A DNA stretch of 64,000 nt from Merluccius polli (lineage: Eukaryota; Chordata; Actinopteri; Gadiformes; Merlucciidae). Below the pieces are notes generated by a model, which worked only from the letters and a program-made list of their open reading frames with translations, was not told the DNA's origin and did no database searches. Below, piece by piece: positions 1 through 11,362 of the stretch (its first letter is position 1; each line of letters begins with the position of its first letter). The stretch is taken from assembly GCA_030340625.1 (NCBI GenBank), contig JAOPHQ010005144.1:1-64000 (forward strand), in the 5' to 3' direction. The position numbers and the translations under genes were made by a program.

Positions 1-90
1 GTTGTGTGACTTCTAATACAAATTAAATGTGTGTGTGTGTTAGAATGTGTTTGTTTGTTTTTGTGTGTATCTGTCAATCTGAATTTGTCT

Positions 91-112
91 GTGTGTGTGT
101 GTGTGTGTGTGT
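91..112. repeat. (GT)n microsatellite
   Basis: Eleven uninterrupted GT dinucleotides, the first of many CA/GT tracts in the window. Confidence 0.95.
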
Positions 113-179
113 TCCTGTCGCTACGCTAATGTAAGCTAATCTTTTTTTCTTTTTTTTTCCTTTTCTTTTTTTGGCTCCT

Positions 180-470
180 TTCCTCGGCGAAAAACTGCAG
201 CAGCGGCTGGTTAGGATTCTCCGCGTGGCCCCTCAGACGGCGTCGGCGGGGCCGGCAGACGGCATGTCACAAGCGATTTGGCGCCGCGGCAGAAGAACGC
301 TCCCCCGGCGGGGGGGCGGGGGGGCGGGAGGGGGTTGTCACAGAGGAGAAATCAAAGACACCTACGTGACGAGGCGGGGCGTGCCTTCCAGCTCACGATG
401 GGGAAACATCGCCTCACTTGACTTTATCCCCCCCCCCCATCCCCCATTTCCCACTAGGGCGGAAAAAATC
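180..470. other. GC-rich, CpG-containing block with G-runs
   Basis: A GC-rich island in otherwise AT-rich intronic sequence, with several CpGs and four closely spaced G-runs at about 310-335 (G7, G7, G3, G5 separated by single bases), ending in a C-run at 429-438. An open frame crosses it but shows no recognisable domain, so I do not call a gene. It could be a regulatory CpG island or simply GC-rich intron. Confidence 0.4.
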
Positions 471-1920
471 TAGACAACATAGAGGACAGCATTGGAGGAT
501 TTTTGTCTCCGTCTTTTTATGATATAGGATAATGTTGTTTACGTTTTTCTACCCAAGGCATAGCATATGCGATGGGATGCTGTCGTGTTACATATGCTGG
601 CACACTGGTTGCATGGCCTAAAGAAGGACACACACATTATGGGTCCTGGTGGCTCGGCATGCTATAGTACTGTGTGTGTGTGTGTGTGTGTACACCGACT
701 AAGTGCCTATGTATACGTAGTGCCTGTATAAGTGGTGCAAGGCTCAGTGAAAACACTTGCTGACCTGCCCTATACCAAAGCGTTAAGCACAAATGTGTGT
801 ACTGTGCACACATTTGATTGATATGCATCGAAACAGAGATTTTCTTGAAATATGTACTGACTACAAATCGTTACAAAGGGTAGTTGAGACACTGAAAGGT
901 GCCGAAGGAAAGGGGACACAAATAAGCGCATTATGCTCCTTTCTGGCCATTACAATTACACCTCCATTTGGTGTAAGCCACCAAGATCATTTTGAGTATT
1001 TGAAGTTCACTGCAATTAGCATTTTCCCTGTGGAAGAAGGGTACATCTATGAAGTCCAGCAAAGTAATGAATATGCTGTAGTCGTACACATTGTTTTGAG
1101 CACCGAACGACAGCAGTGAAATTAAATTGCACGTCCACTGTGCAAACAGCAAACATGAAAACTATATAGCAGTATGAATATTGAATAAAAGGAAACAGAA
1201 CGGAAAATATCAATTTCAATATAATAATATAAAGCTACATCCAGGAAAAAAATAACACAAATATCACAGGAGCTATAAGTACATAATAAAAATATGGTAA
1301 GCATAAAATAAGTAAGAAAATAAGGCAAGTTATAATATATAGTTAGAAAGCAAATCACCGACTCAAATTCCAATGGCAACCATGTCATTGGAAGCCATGA
1401 AGACAGACCGCAGAAAACTTTGTTCACGAAGTTGAGACCAAAGGCAACGATTATCCTCCTTATCTGACGGAGGAGGGAGAGTGAGAGAATGGCAGTGGTG
1501 GCGGGGGAGAGGGGGGGAGAGAGAGGTGGGGTCATGTATTGACTGGTGAGGTGGAGTTGCGCCCGTGGTATTGATCGAATCTGGTGTGCCATTGATCAGG
1601 TGACACGGCGGATAAACATCAGCGAGGTAAAACCTGAAGCAGCCGTGCAGCTCCGACGCGGACACCGTGGGCAGGCGGGAGGCGGTTGCAGTGCCGTTGC
1701 ACTTACACTCACTAACTTTTGATTAGGCCTTCGATGGTCCTTCCTGAAATGTGTGTGTTCCCCCAGCGCTGTCATAGTAGCTGCGGCACTTTTGCAACAG
1801 CGATCGTTGTCTAACTAAGTATTCGTTTACTTGAGGCAAGAACAGAGAGTACATGAAAGTGAATGGAAGTAAACGATAGCAATGAGTAAAAATGATAATA
1901 TGTATGTCATCCGAAACAGA
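471..1920. other. No gene recognised
   Basis: Low-complexity AT-rich sequence with a (TG)n tract at 671-691 and a purine-rich stretch at 1470-1530. The open frames here are short and have no recognisable motif or codon pattern. I see no splice-flanked exon similar to Par-3. Confidence 0.6.
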
Positions 1921-2042
1921 TCACTTTAATGATTGCTTCATCGGACCCAGTAGAGTACGGTCTAAACAAGGCTGGTTCAGAGCGCCGAAAGATATGTCTC
2001 CACAGATGTAATACATAAGTTAAGTTCTGCCAAGTGAAAGGT

Positions 2043-2140
2043 CGCCCCGGGTGAGGCTCAAGCTCTCAACCTGGGCATTGCTCTGCTGGATACGGCTACA
2101 TATCTAAGTACCGTATGCTGACCGCTTGCACCACCGGAGC
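2043..2140 (-). pseudogene. tRNA-Ile(TAT) pseudogene, decayed
   Basis: On the minus strand it retains the acceptor-D arm order, intron position and T arm of the tRNA-Ile copies further right, but with many substitutions in both stems and an altered anticodon region (TATCTAAGT where intact copies have TATAAGT on the plus strand). It marks the left edge of the array. Confidence 0.7.
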
Positions 2141-2254
2141 TGCTCTTGCAGGTTTTTGCACACACACACACACACATACACATGTATGTAAAAAGGAAAC
2201 ACACACAACAACTTGCCAACACTAGTGCGTGACAATGGCGTTCGATTTGGTTTC

Positions 2255-2306
2255 TGCAATAGCGAGTCCAGATCCGAAGGGTCTGTGTTTAAATCACCTC
2301 AGGATT
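2255..2306 (+). pseudogene. tRNA-Trp pseudogene, 5' half lost
   Basis: Retains the anticodon loop (GTCCAGATC) and a degenerate T arm (GTGTTTAAATCACC), followed by the usual ATAAGCTTTTCC tail of the Trp units. The D arm is largely missing, so it cannot be functional. Confidence 0.6.
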
Positions 2307-3947
2307 ATAAGCTTTTCCAGAAATCGACTGTCTGAACAATGTGGGTTCTAGTTGAGCATGCTGGTCTTTCATTTAAAACGCATATATTTGTATTTGTACA
2401 CATCCACTGACACATCCACCGCAGTACAATGGCGACATTGACGAACTAACGATTTGTTTGAAATGCATTCACATGTGTCACCTACAGTCAGTCAGGGGGG
2501 AAGAACAGAGGAGGAATTAGGATCGGGGCAAAAGATTCAATCTGACGGAAAGAAAGGAAAACGAGGACGGCGTTCAACCTGAAGCGAGATGAGCCCCCCC
2601 CCCCGCTGTCAGACAGACAGTAATTAGTGTTGATCTCCCGGGCTGTGCGTGGGTACCAGGAGCTCCCTGCTGGCACCTAGCCCGGGCTAAGTTCACTCAT
2701 AGCAACCTCCTCTCCACGCTACCATACACAACGTGTTACCATGGCGACCCCAACGAATCACATGAGGAACTTGCTCATCATTATCAAAGTGGGGGAAACT
2801 CAATATTTTAGTGGAGAACCGAGAACCATCGGGACCGTGACAAACCCCATTGATGAAAAATGCTCTGGTCTACTGCGCCACCCGTTGGTTTAAGTGGCAC
2901 ACTGCATGTTTCTGCAGTGCAGCAGGCGCACCGCACCATCTATGAAGTCTAATAATGAGCTTTGATGAGTTGTAATGTAATAATTATAATTATACAACCC
3001 CCCCCCCCCATATTCCCTCGATTTACCATGACTCACTCATAAGCTGACTGGCCTGCTTCACTGAGCAATATACCAGACTTGAGAAAATAAAGCTCTGGTT
3101 ATTTTTCTTGTGTTCTTGCTGCATAAAACATGCATTGGAAACACTGCATTGGATTAGATAGGAGGCAATTCTAGCGTTTCAACACTAGAGGGCAGGCTTG
3201 ACATATAATTCCAACAGTATGTTTCAGGAAAATTATCTCAGGAATAGAAATCATCTGAAACAACACCCTTGGCTTGTATTCCAAAGATAATACAATATGG
3301 TTAACGCATGTTGTGAATCAGAGATAAATATACTACAGTCTGATTGTATTCATTAATCTCTAATGTAATTTAGCAGTTAAGGCACTGACTGCTGTGATCG
3401 TATGACAATATTGTCTCAATAGATAAATTATTGTGATCGAAAAAGGATCATTTATATTGTCAATAAGCATAGTTTTGCAACTGCAGACAATGAAATGGTA
3501 AATAAAATCTAAATTGCATTCCTTAAAATGTGTTTATATGAGACAACGGTGCTTCACGCAAACCCAAAAATGTACCCCAAACAAAGGAAATAGGAGGTCC
3601 AAATTTCTGGACTAGGCCATGATGTGGGGTGTGCATTATAACATTTGTGTTGATATCGTATTCTGACAACATAGGCTCTAATAATGCACCTCAACCTATT
3701 GAAAACAGTCGATGACCTCGGCATCAACTCGGACTCTCCCTGAATCCATTCAGAAGACATACTTGGCATTTCACGGTGAACACAAGGATAGGCCCTTTTT
3801 CATCAGCAAACACCCAGGACTGGCGCCAGTGTATGGATGCATAGGCTGACATGAATAGGCTGACATGTTCGTACCTGTAGCTTCACACTGTCTATGAATC
3901 ACAGCGGGAAATTCTGACAGCCTCCCAAGGTTCATAGGTAGGCCTCG

Positions 3948-3950
<3 letters not shown>
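2307..3950. other. No gene recognised
   Basis: Single-copy intronic sequence with C-runs at about 2595-2604 and 2998-3009. No domain, tRNA or transposon terminus was recognised. Confidence 0.6.

Positions 3951-3986
<36 letters not shown>
3951..3986. repeat. (CA)n microsatellite
   Basis: Eighteen CA dinucleotides. Confidence 0.95.
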
Positions 3987-3990
<4 letters not shown>

Positions 3991-4099
3991 TTCATATGCA
4001 TACATGCCCCATTCCAACAGCCTGGAATGCCCCCATGCTCTCTGAAGCTGTCACATTAAAGTCATGCTAGACTATGAACGTTATTAACGTGATTAGTGT

Positions 4100-4364
4100 A
4101 ATTAATATAAGAAGTAGTGAGATTAAGAGAGAGATTGTGATTCATATAAGAAGTAGTGAGATTAAGAGAGAATGTGATTAATATAAGAAGTAGTGAGATT
4201 AAGAGAGAATGTGATTCATATAAGAAGTAGTGAGATGAAGAGAGAGATTGTGATTCATATAAGAAGTAGTGAGATTAAGAGAGAATGTGATTCATATAAG
4301 AAGTAGTGAGATTAAGAGAGAATGTGATTAATATAAGAAGTAGTGAGATTAAGGGGGAATGTGC
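4100..4364. repeat. 37/39-bp minisatellite, seven copies
   Basis: Direct tandem repeats with the core ATATAAGAAGTAGTGAGATT; the core GAAGTAGTGA begins at 4111, 4150, 4187, 4224, 4263, 4300 and 4337, giving periods of 37 or 39 bp. The 39-bp variant has two extra bases in the purine-rich part of the unit (AGAGAGATTG versus AGAGAATG). It abuts the first tRNA-Trp pseudogene with type-II flank. Confidence 0.95.
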
Positions 4365-4530
4365 ACATATGTACGCAAGGTGAGGCTTCCTCGAACCAAA
4401 CATTTACATAACATAGCAACAACGCCAATTGAAAGAGACCTATATTTGTTTTCACCTCTATCTCAGTTACCGCTATACCGTGTGAACGACAACATCTGAG
4501 GGCTGTCAATAACAGTGAAGTTAGTGAAGT

Positions 4531-4564
4531 GACCTTGTTGCATGTTCAAATCATGTCAGGGTCA
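4531..4564 (+). pseudogene. tRNA-Trp pseudogene, internal deletion
   Basis: The 5' acceptor bases GACCTTGT are joined directly to the T arm and 3' acceptor (CATGTTCAAATCATGTCAG...), so D arm and anticodon arm (about 38 nt) are deleted. The flank upstream is the type-II flank (ending ...CATCTGAGGGCTGT...) shared with 6201, 27498 and 30045. Confidence 0.85.
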
Positions 4565-5193
4565 TCAGCTTTTCCAAAAGATTGAGGTGAGATTAATAAA
4601 AAACACATCATTTAATTTATTTATCTGCAGGGCAATATCTCTTCATTCAGAATGTAGTTCACATTATTTAGAAAGAAAGGAGACACCCCAAAGTCTTGGA
4701 TTCAGAAGTAAACAAAGCAGTCTTTCTTTTACATGTTTTCACTTAGGCACAATTACCAAATGTGGAACAGGATTCTCTCAACAGTGCCTCGAAACCCCAC
4801 AGCAGTACAGTAACACAATTGGTCACTGTACTATTTCAGTTCTCAATGTGTTCACACAAAATGCTTAATGCTAAACGCAATAGTCCTTGTGTAGATGCAA
4901 TTCTCATTCAATTATGACAGGCCAGTCACAACAGATTGTACTTGTCTGAATCGGCTATGTACATTTCCTGTTCATTGGGTCAATTATTGCACGCAAAATA
5001 CTATGTACAATGCGCCTTGTGTTTGTACAAAAGAGAAGGCCGGTAACTTTGAAGAGGAACAGACATGCTAACATGCTGTCAATTCCATCCCACAAGTCCA
5101 ACTTGTGAACACTAAATACTCACAAGCATAATACTGCCCTATTCACCCTTCCTCAAGCCAATTTACTGTAAAAAATCAGCATGGAGGTGGAAG

Positions 5194-5366
5194 GTGTATG
5201 ATCGCCAGCCCCATGACCAGGTAGCTTTACTGGATGCAATGAATGCTGGTTGTGAGGACATCACAGTTGAGGACTGCAGAGGGCTGTGACATGCCAGAAG
5301 GTTTTTCCCTCTGTGCCTTGAAAGGCAAGACATCAGCTGTGATGTTGATGAATTGCTGTGGCCTTA
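5194..5366 (+). pseudogene. DDE-transposase C-terminal fossil
   Basis: One frame reads VYDRQPHDQVALLDAMNAG then CEDITVEDCRG, and after a frameshift HARRFFPLCLERQDISCDVD. This resembles the C-terminal end of DDE-superfamily transposases of vertebrate DNA transposons. Recognition is by motif only and the superfamily is not certain. Four other copies (13978, 18706, 22412, and inverted at 27892-28056) sit at the same place in other units, so the fossil predates array expansion. Confidence 0.55.
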
Positions 5367-5695
5367 AAGGGAGGACAGACTGGATGCATACATAATAAGC
5401 ATGTTTTTTTTCTCATATTTGTGTGTCCAGGAAATATGTTGCATTGACAGCAACAGTACGTAAACACAATCTGTGTTTGTCAGGGTTCATGCAATGATCA
5501 AAACTCGGTGTACATTCGGTGACATTGTTGTACCAATTATATGACCGTGTGTTTTGACAAATGTGGGTAACATTGTGGTTGTTATAGGCTCTTGCACGGG
5601 TGGTTTAGTGTTAGGAGAAATTGTTTCACTGTCATGTGAATTGCAAGAGTTTTGAGAATGAAGTTAGACGAGTGAAAGCTGGCCATGTTAAAGGT

Positions 5696-5789
5696 TGCTC
5701 CAGGTGAGCGTCGAACTCATAACCCCGGCATTGCTCTGCTGGCTACTGCTGTATAAGTACCGCGCGCTAACCGATTGCGCCACTGGAGC
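5696..5789 (-). tRNA. tRNA-Ile(TAT) with 20-nt intron
   Basis: 94 nt on the minus strand: acceptor GCTCCAG pairing with CTGGAGC, D arm GCGC...GCGC, anticodon stem CGGTA with loop CTTATA, then a 20-nt intron (5732-5751) at the canonical position after nucleotide 37, and a 3' discriminator A. Eukaryotic tRNA-Ile(TAT) genes characteristically carry such an intron. The T stem has one A-C mismatch and the T loop reads TTCGACG, so activity is slightly doubtful. Downstream there is only TTT, a weak polymerase III terminator. Confidence 0.8.
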
Positions 5790-5990
5790 TTATTTCTGTG
5801 ACAGCTAACAAACATGCACAGGTAACTTTAGTGATTAATTGTATATTCACAATGAGTAGAGTCTAAACATGGTGGATTCAGAGTATGGCTTCTTAGGTGT
5901 GCACATGCATACACACCCACAGTAAGTCACCAACGCTCCAGCATGTGAATGATGTCATGTTTTGGTGGGTGAATTCTGCCATAACACAGT
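5790..5990. promoter_or_regulatory. Shared spacer of the divergent Ile/Trp pair
   Basis: This stretch of about 200 bp separates the 5' ends of the divergently transcribed tRNA-Ile and tRNA-Trp. It contains an AT-rich TGTATATTCACAATGAGTA block, a purine/pyrimidine-alternating GTGCACATGCATACACACC block and TGTGAATGATGTCATG about 30-50 bp before the Trp gene. The spacer recurs with few changes before at least a dozen other tRNA-Trp copies. tRNA promoters are internal (A and B boxes), so conservation may reflect duplication history rather than function. Confidence 0.5.
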
Positions 5991-6062
5991 GACCTTGTGG
6001 CGCAACGGTAGCGCGTCTGACTCCAGATCAGAAGGTTGCGTGTTCAAATCACGTCAGGGTCA
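5991..6062 (+). tRNA. tRNA-Trp(CCA), type-I flank
   Basis: 72 nt that fold as a standard cloverleaf: acceptor GACCTTG/CAGGGTC, D arm GCGC-AACGGTA-GCGC, anticodon loop CTCCAGA (CCA), T loop TTCAAAT, discriminator A. It decodes UGG. Relative to the common vertebrate sequence pair 6-67 is U-A instead of C-G. A TTTT terminator follows within about 10 nt. Head-to-head with the tRNA-Ile at 5696-5789. Confidence 0.95.
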
Positions 6063-6200
6063 TCAGCTTTTCTGAAAATCCACACTAGGGTCAAGTTCAT
6101 CAAATACACTTCCACCTAATACACTTACCAAAGCCAAAAGTTATCGCCACTATATTGTGTGAACGACGAGATGTGAGAACTATGGACAGCAATGTCCAGT

Positions 6201-7119
6201 GACCTCATGGGACAACGGAAGTGCATCTGACTCCAGGGCCCAGTTTCCCGAAAGCGTCGTTAGCCTAAGTGGTTCGTTAAGTACGTCGTACGACCATCAG
6301 ACAGTTTTCACACCGTTTCCCGAAAGCATCGTTGCGTAACGAACATCGTTAACACGCTCGTAGCTAACGAGAGCTCCAGGGGTACTCGTAGCGCACTACG
6401 AGCGTCGTTAACACATCCAATACCACTGAATGTCCAGCTGGTGACGCTGAAGTTACGATAGGCTATACAGCTTAGTCTATGTTATACCATGGTCTGGGTG
6501 AATACTATAATCTTATCTTTGATGCACACCTAGGAAAGACGTTGACTATGGCTATGAAGATATAAAATATTATTAATTGATTAAATATTAACAGAAATGA
6601 ATGGACGACGCGGAGGCGTGAACCGCGGAGGACGGTTCTGTTAATGGACACCTCGAAGGGCATTATCCCGTTTATACCATGGTCACCTTTACTCAATTAA
6701 TAGTACTTGAATGTGTTTTAGAGTTAAAATCGTGAGGTGTTTTTTTTTATTTATTTTTTTACAAATCGAGCGGACTATTTAATATCTCCCGTATGCAGGC
6801 GTTGCCAAGCAACGTGGCCATAGCGTCTTCATAGCGTCAACGTCTTTCGTAGGTGTACTTTTCAACCTACACCCTCCAGCCAATCAGAATCGAGTATATG
6901 TATTTCAGCACCGTGTCAGTGGACAGGTACAAGGCTACGATCGATCGTTAGATCTGTGCACGCGCGTTCATGTTAAGAGGAGTTTCGGGAAACGCACGGA
7001 AAAAAATAACGATCGTTCGAAAGATGATTCGTAAGAAGCATCGTAAGATGGATCGTACATCGTTATCGGGAAACTGGGCCCAGATCAGAATGTTGTGTGT
7101 TCAAATCACGTTGGGGTCA
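6201..7119 (+). pseudogene. tRNA-Trp split by a Harbinger-type insertion
   Basis: The two halves 6201-6236 and 7084-7119 join into a tRNA-Trp sequence (GACCTCA...TTGGGGTCA) interrupted in the anticodon loop by an 844-bp element flanked by a CAG duplication (6234-6236 and 7081-7083). The tRNA itself is degenerate in the D arm (GGGACAACGGAAGTGC). Its 5' flank is of type II, with CGCCACTATATTGTGTGAACGA upstream in place of the usual spacer. Confidence 0.9.
6237..7080. mobile_element. Non-autonomous Harbinger-type element
   Basis: 844 bp with terminal inverted repeats GGCCCAGTTTCCCG / CGGGAAACTGGGCC and a 3-bp CAG target duplication, as expected for PIF/Harbinger superfamily transposons. Subterminal copies of CGTTTCCCGAAAGC and TTTCGGGAAACG occur inside both ends. 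No transposase is encoded. The block 6480-6910, ending near CAGCCAATCAGAATCGAGTA, shares its last segment with 33003-33023 and may be a second element nested inside. Confidence 0.8.
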
Positions 7120-7289
7120 TTGCATTACCTACTTGGGGAGTTTCATATCTCGCAAATAGAGAACATCTAGGTGAGAAGAACATCTAACAGATGTGATTTC
7201 AACAATGTATACGCTGTGCAATGTCCCTCCATTATGAATGTAGTGAAATAGCTTCACTGTTTAGGAAGCAAGGATGTTTAAGTTAGAAG

Positions 7290-7376
7290 CTTCTCAACCT
7301 CAATATTTTTCTGCTGGCTACTGCATACCTACTGCTACCTACTGTATGAGTACCGCGCTGATTACATCACTGGAGC
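7290..7376 (-). pseudogene. tRNA-Ile pseudogene, rearranged
   Basis: Retains a plus-strand signature of the intron and anticodon stem (CTGCTGGCTACTGC...GTATGAGTACCGCGCTG) and the acceptor (TGGAGC), but with an internal duplication of CTACTG/ACCTACTG and loss of most of the T arm. Confidence 0.7.
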
Positions 7377-7577
7377 ATGTTTGTGCATGCGTTCCAGACA
7401 GGTCACTGTTTATATTCAGGTCAATGTTTATATTCACAATGAGTATGGTCTAAACATGGTGGATTCAAAGTATGGCTTCTTAGGTGTGCACATGCATGCA
7501 CACCCACAGTAAGTCACCAACGCTCCAGCATGTGAATGATGTCATGTTTTCGTGGGTGAATTCTGCCATAACACAGT

Positions 7578-7649
7578 GACCTTGTGGCGCAACGGTAGCG
7601 CGTCTGACTCCAGATCAGAAGGTTGCGTGTTCAAATCACGTCAGGGTCA
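7578..7649 (+). tRNA. tRNA-Trp(CCA), type-I flank
   Basis: Identical over 72 nt to the copy at 5991. It has the full type-I spacer upstream and ATCAGCTTTTCC downstream. Its partner tRNA-Ile to the left (7290-7376) is dead, so this Trp gene has outlived its divergent mate. Confidence 0.95.
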
Positions 7650-7893
7650 TCAGCTTTTCCAAAAATCCACACTAGGATCAAGTTTATCCATTAGGTATAT
7701 GTTGGTTAATGTGTAGAACTTAACCAATTAACTCAAGAAATAAGAATAGGTAGACTCACTGGAACAGGACAGCCAGCTTTTTTGACATCCACATTAATTG
7801 TGGTAAATTTGTGTGGCCATGATCTGATCATTTATGTGGATTGCACACACATGTCTTTGATAGGCAGTTAGTGATTTTTGGCAAAACTTAAGA

Positions 7894-7975
7894 CTGCTCT
7901 AGAGGACCCTCAAACTCACAACCTCGGCATTGTTCTGCTAGCGTACCACGTGTTAACCAATTGCACCAATGGAGC
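7894..7975 (-). pseudogene. tRNA-Ile pseudogene lacking anticodon and intron
   Basis: T arm and acceptor are recognisable, but the segment that would hold the anticodon loop and most of the intron is deleted: on the plus strand TGTTCTGCTA runs straight into GCGTACCACG. Not functional. Confidence 0.8.
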
Positions 7976-8128
7976 ACACCTACCGGAAGTGTGCTTAGGC
8001 ACTGAAATGTATGCACACACACACAAACCGCCGCACTGTTTATATTCACAATGAGTATGGTCTAAATATGATGGATTTAGAGTATGACTTCTTAGGTGTG
8101 CACATGCATACACACCCACAGTAAGTCA

Positions 8129-10126
8129 CAGTGTTTCCCATTCATTACTTAGACTATGGCGGCCCGCCATGGTCTAATTTGTCCCGCCACAGTCTCAGAA
8201 TGAACCGAAAAAAATTCTTACATAATAACAATTAAGATCTGTAACTTGTGTTTCGCGCCGCTGCTTAAGCATCTCTCACTCCCAATCAGCCGCTCCGCCC
8301 CTCCCCTCCCCGCTGAACGCGGCGCGCGCACACTCATACATACACACGCGCGCGCACTGGAATAGCGTTACCTGACAGCATCCGAGACGTCAGGGCACCA
8401 CATCGTTTGAGGTAAGTAACGTTAACAAACTTTACAGTATCCACTAGTTCAAACACTCTGACAACGTAAGTTAACTTAACGTTTACAATGCGTCGCGGAC
8501 GAGTGCCCCGCGATTCGCGAGCCTTGTAACTAACGCAGGGCTGATAGCGTTCCGCCACCACGCCGGAATTCCGGCGTACCGACGTGTCTGTGAAAAAAAA
8601 AAAAATCAGGTTCGCGTTCGCGTGGTCTGACATCGTGCATCGTAATGGCTGACTCCATCGTGATGCCACGCCCCTCTCTTCTATAGTTATTACCTAAACA
8701 CTTTGCAGGGATTGCTCTGTAAATAAATTGAAAATATAACTAATGGTCCATATAAGTGCTGTAAGTTAACTAGGGCTGCCCCCTAATAGTCGGCTTAGTC
8801 GATCGACGGAGGCTTAGTCGAATACGTTTATAGTCGAGCGAAAAGTAAAACATTAAAATAAAAAGGCATGAGCATCGCAAACCAAATACATCCGTGGTCG
8901 CAACAAGCCCTGATTTAACTCATCGCTGCAGAACTACTGACCAATAGGCCTACACCTGGGCAGGTAGACACCTGGGCAGGTAGACACCGCTAGACACACG
9001 GGACTCATACCGGTGATCCCTGTGTCTGATCTCTGTAATTCGGAGCGTGAATATCGGTTGAACGTCTAATACCTTTCTAACTTTAAAAAACACTTTTGTA
9101 TTGTTTAAGACGATAGTCGCACATCCCTCGTAACTACGCCGTGAAGGTGAACCCTCCCGGACTCCGCTATTAACATGAACCGCTCCGCCGGAGGAGCGCC
9201 GCACATCCACACGCACCGGACTGCGGTCCAGCCAGCCGTCTCTCGGTTCCGCGTGGTCAAGCAGCCGCTCCAACATTTTCAAGTGCGCCCTTATTGCCGA
9301 CTTTATGGCAAATACTTTGAGACAACTGGGAAAGTCAGCGCTAGCTTACTGCAGCGTGTGGAAACTTCCGGTTTTCAAAATAAAACGTGGGTATTAAATG
9401 TATTAAACGTTTATTTAAAAAAAATATGAAGAATGTTAAGATTTGATTTTAAAAAAAAAGAAGAAGAAACAAAAAGAAAGTAAGAGTTGTGTCTCACAAA
9501 ACAAGTATGATCCTGCACTGATTTTGAGCCAATAGGTCACATCACCTGGAAGGAGTGCTCATATTTACATGATGAAATGTATTAGCAGGGATGGATTACT
9601 GACCAGGCCCAGGGTCCCAAGAGCTCTGCTGCTCTACACAAAGATGCTACTGTAATATAGGCTTATATTTGGTTTGTTCATCTCATGCCTGAATATTGTC
9701 AATTTATTTCCACAAAATTCAGCAGAACCTAATCCAAATTGTCTTCCAGGGGAGCATACCCCTGGATCCCGCTTGACAATTATGTTGATCAGGGCATATA
9801 TCTTGGCTTTTCTAAAAAATAAACTAGTTCAATACAGTTAACCACGTTTGCTTAATTTCTTTGATGGCTCAGATGTATGCTCTAGTTGATTTTGTGTTTT
9901 CACCATTCGTATCTATACAACCAATGTGTTTATGATTAAATTGTTCACAAGAGCACACAGGTCTTCATATATCTAGCCTCTTAATTTTGCTTTCAAAGTG
10001 CACCAGATTGATGCATTTAACTTTAAAATGTAAAAAAAAATCTTCCGGGGGAGCATGCCCCCGGACCCCCCTAGAGGGTCCGAGATCCACCCACCATAGT
10101 CTCACAAAATCCTGTGGGAAACACTG
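8129..10126. mobile_element. hAT-type element, about 2 kb, with nested pieces
   Basis: Inserted into the Trp upstream spacer: the flanking AAGTCAC is present on both sides, and the uninterrupted spacer has it once. Ends read CAGTGTTTCCCA (left) and TGTGGGAAACACTG (right), the form of many fish hAT transposons, and subterminal AGACTATGG is shared by both ends. Inside, TAGGGCTGCCCCCTAATAGTCG at 8771 looks like one end of a second hAT-like element, and two related GGGGGAGCATGCCCC-type segments occur at 9750 and 10045. No intact transposase frame was recognised. Confidence 0.7.
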
Positions 10127-10193
10127 AAGTCACCAACGTGCCAGTATGTGAATGATGTCATGTTTTGGTGGGTGAATTCTGCCATAACACAGT

Positions 10194-10265
10194 GACCTTG
10201 TGGCGCAACGGTAGCGCGTCTGACTCCAGATCAGAAGGTTGCGTGTTCAAATCACGTCAGGGTCA
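10194..10265 (+). tRNA. tRNA-Trp(CCA), type-I flank
   Basis: 72 nt identical to the majority type (pair 6-67 U-A). Only the last part of its spacer is adjacent, because the hAT element at 8129-10126 splits the spacer 68 bp upstream. Internal A and B boxes are intact and a TTTT follows. Confidence 0.95.
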
Positions 10266-10654
10266 TCAGCTTTTCCAAAACTCCAGTAGGATCAAGTTCC
10301 TCATGAGTTCCTCCATTAGGTATACACTGGTTAACATGTGTAACTGAAATAAGAAAAGTTGGACTCACTGGAACAGGTCAGCCTGTCTGCTGCTGTGTAA
10401 GAACCAACGCACTACATTTGCCAGAAGCACTGAAATATGCGTATGCATGCACAGGACACCAAGGTCAAGTTAACAACAACAGTAGTGAATCTGACCCCCT
10501 GATCAGAACAGTGTGTTCAAATCCGGTCGGTGTCATTTGCATTTCACAGTTGTTCCTTTCTATAACAAAAAACAGTGATGCAATGGAGATAAATAAGAAA
10601 GCAGAGGAGGTAAGATCATACATTGTGACATTATTTCCCAAATGTATTTGCAGT

Positions 10655-11362
10655 TAAGGCTGGGCGATATGGACTAAATCAAATATCACAATATGTTTGA
10701 CCAGGGCCAGGTCTAGGCAGGGGCAAGAGGGGGCCTGGCCCCCTCAAATAAATGTTGTGCCCCCTCAAACTAAATCCCTATATTATATTTTATATATTTT
10801 TATTATCTCATGCCTCTCTCCTCCACTCCACTTCTTAATGTCTTAATGTCTTTCTTGCCCCCTCAAATATAAAATATATCAAGTTGTTTCTAGTGTCATG
10901 TTTCTCGCCTCCGCTCCATCTCCCCTTTTCGCACTTGTTCAGTGTACCCGCATCCTAGTGAGTGAATTTGTCAGTTAGACATGGTAAAAGGTGCTGGAGC
11001 ACAATGCCCCCTTAAGATTTGTGGCTGCCCCCTCATACATGCCTGTCTAGACCCGGCCTTGTGTTTGACCAAATACTTTGATATTACAACAGTATTGTAG
11101 TGTTCACTATTGGTGCTTTCACAAAATATTTACACAATGAGATTTTTGATAAACAATCATCAGTAATGTGGATGTATTGACTAAGTGGGTAAAGGCAAAT
11201 AATAAAACAGCTGGAACAGTTCAGAAAATTACATCACTTTACTGTAATGCAGCCTTTAAAACCAGGAAAAGACAACACTTATACCACATCACGAGATTAC
11301 AATATCCAAAATCTAAGACGATATATAGTCTCATCACGATATCGATATAGTGCCGAGCCCTA
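10655..11362. mobile_element. hAT-like MITE
   Basis: Ends TAAGGCTGGGCGATATGG (left) and ATATCGATATAGTGCCGAGCCCTA-type (right), flanked by imperfect 8-bp duplications TTTGCAGT (10647-10654) and TCTACAGT (11363-11370). Uninterrupted units read CTGCAGTACAAT at this place. Two mismatches in the duplication suggest an old insertion. It is itself interrupted by a second element at 10703-11062. Confidence 0.7.
10703..11062. mobile_element. Nested hAT-like element
   Basis: 360 bp flanked by a perfect 8-bp duplication GTTTGACC (10695-10702 and 11063-11070). Inverted ends are AGGGCCAGGTCTAGGCAGG and, read inward from the right, ACAAGGCCGGGTCTAGACAGG. It contains repeated GCCCCCTCAAAT segments. The perfect duplication indicates it is younger than the MITE that hosts it. 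Confidence 0.75.

Noticed and set aside
171..473. 100-residue frame over the GC-rich block
   Set aside because: Glycine/arginine runs from G-tracts; no domain and no splice context.
1122..1592. 156-residue minus-strand frame with hydrophobic stretches
   Set aside because: AT-rich intron reads easily as Y/F/I/L-rich peptides; no recognised family, start context or splice structure supports it.
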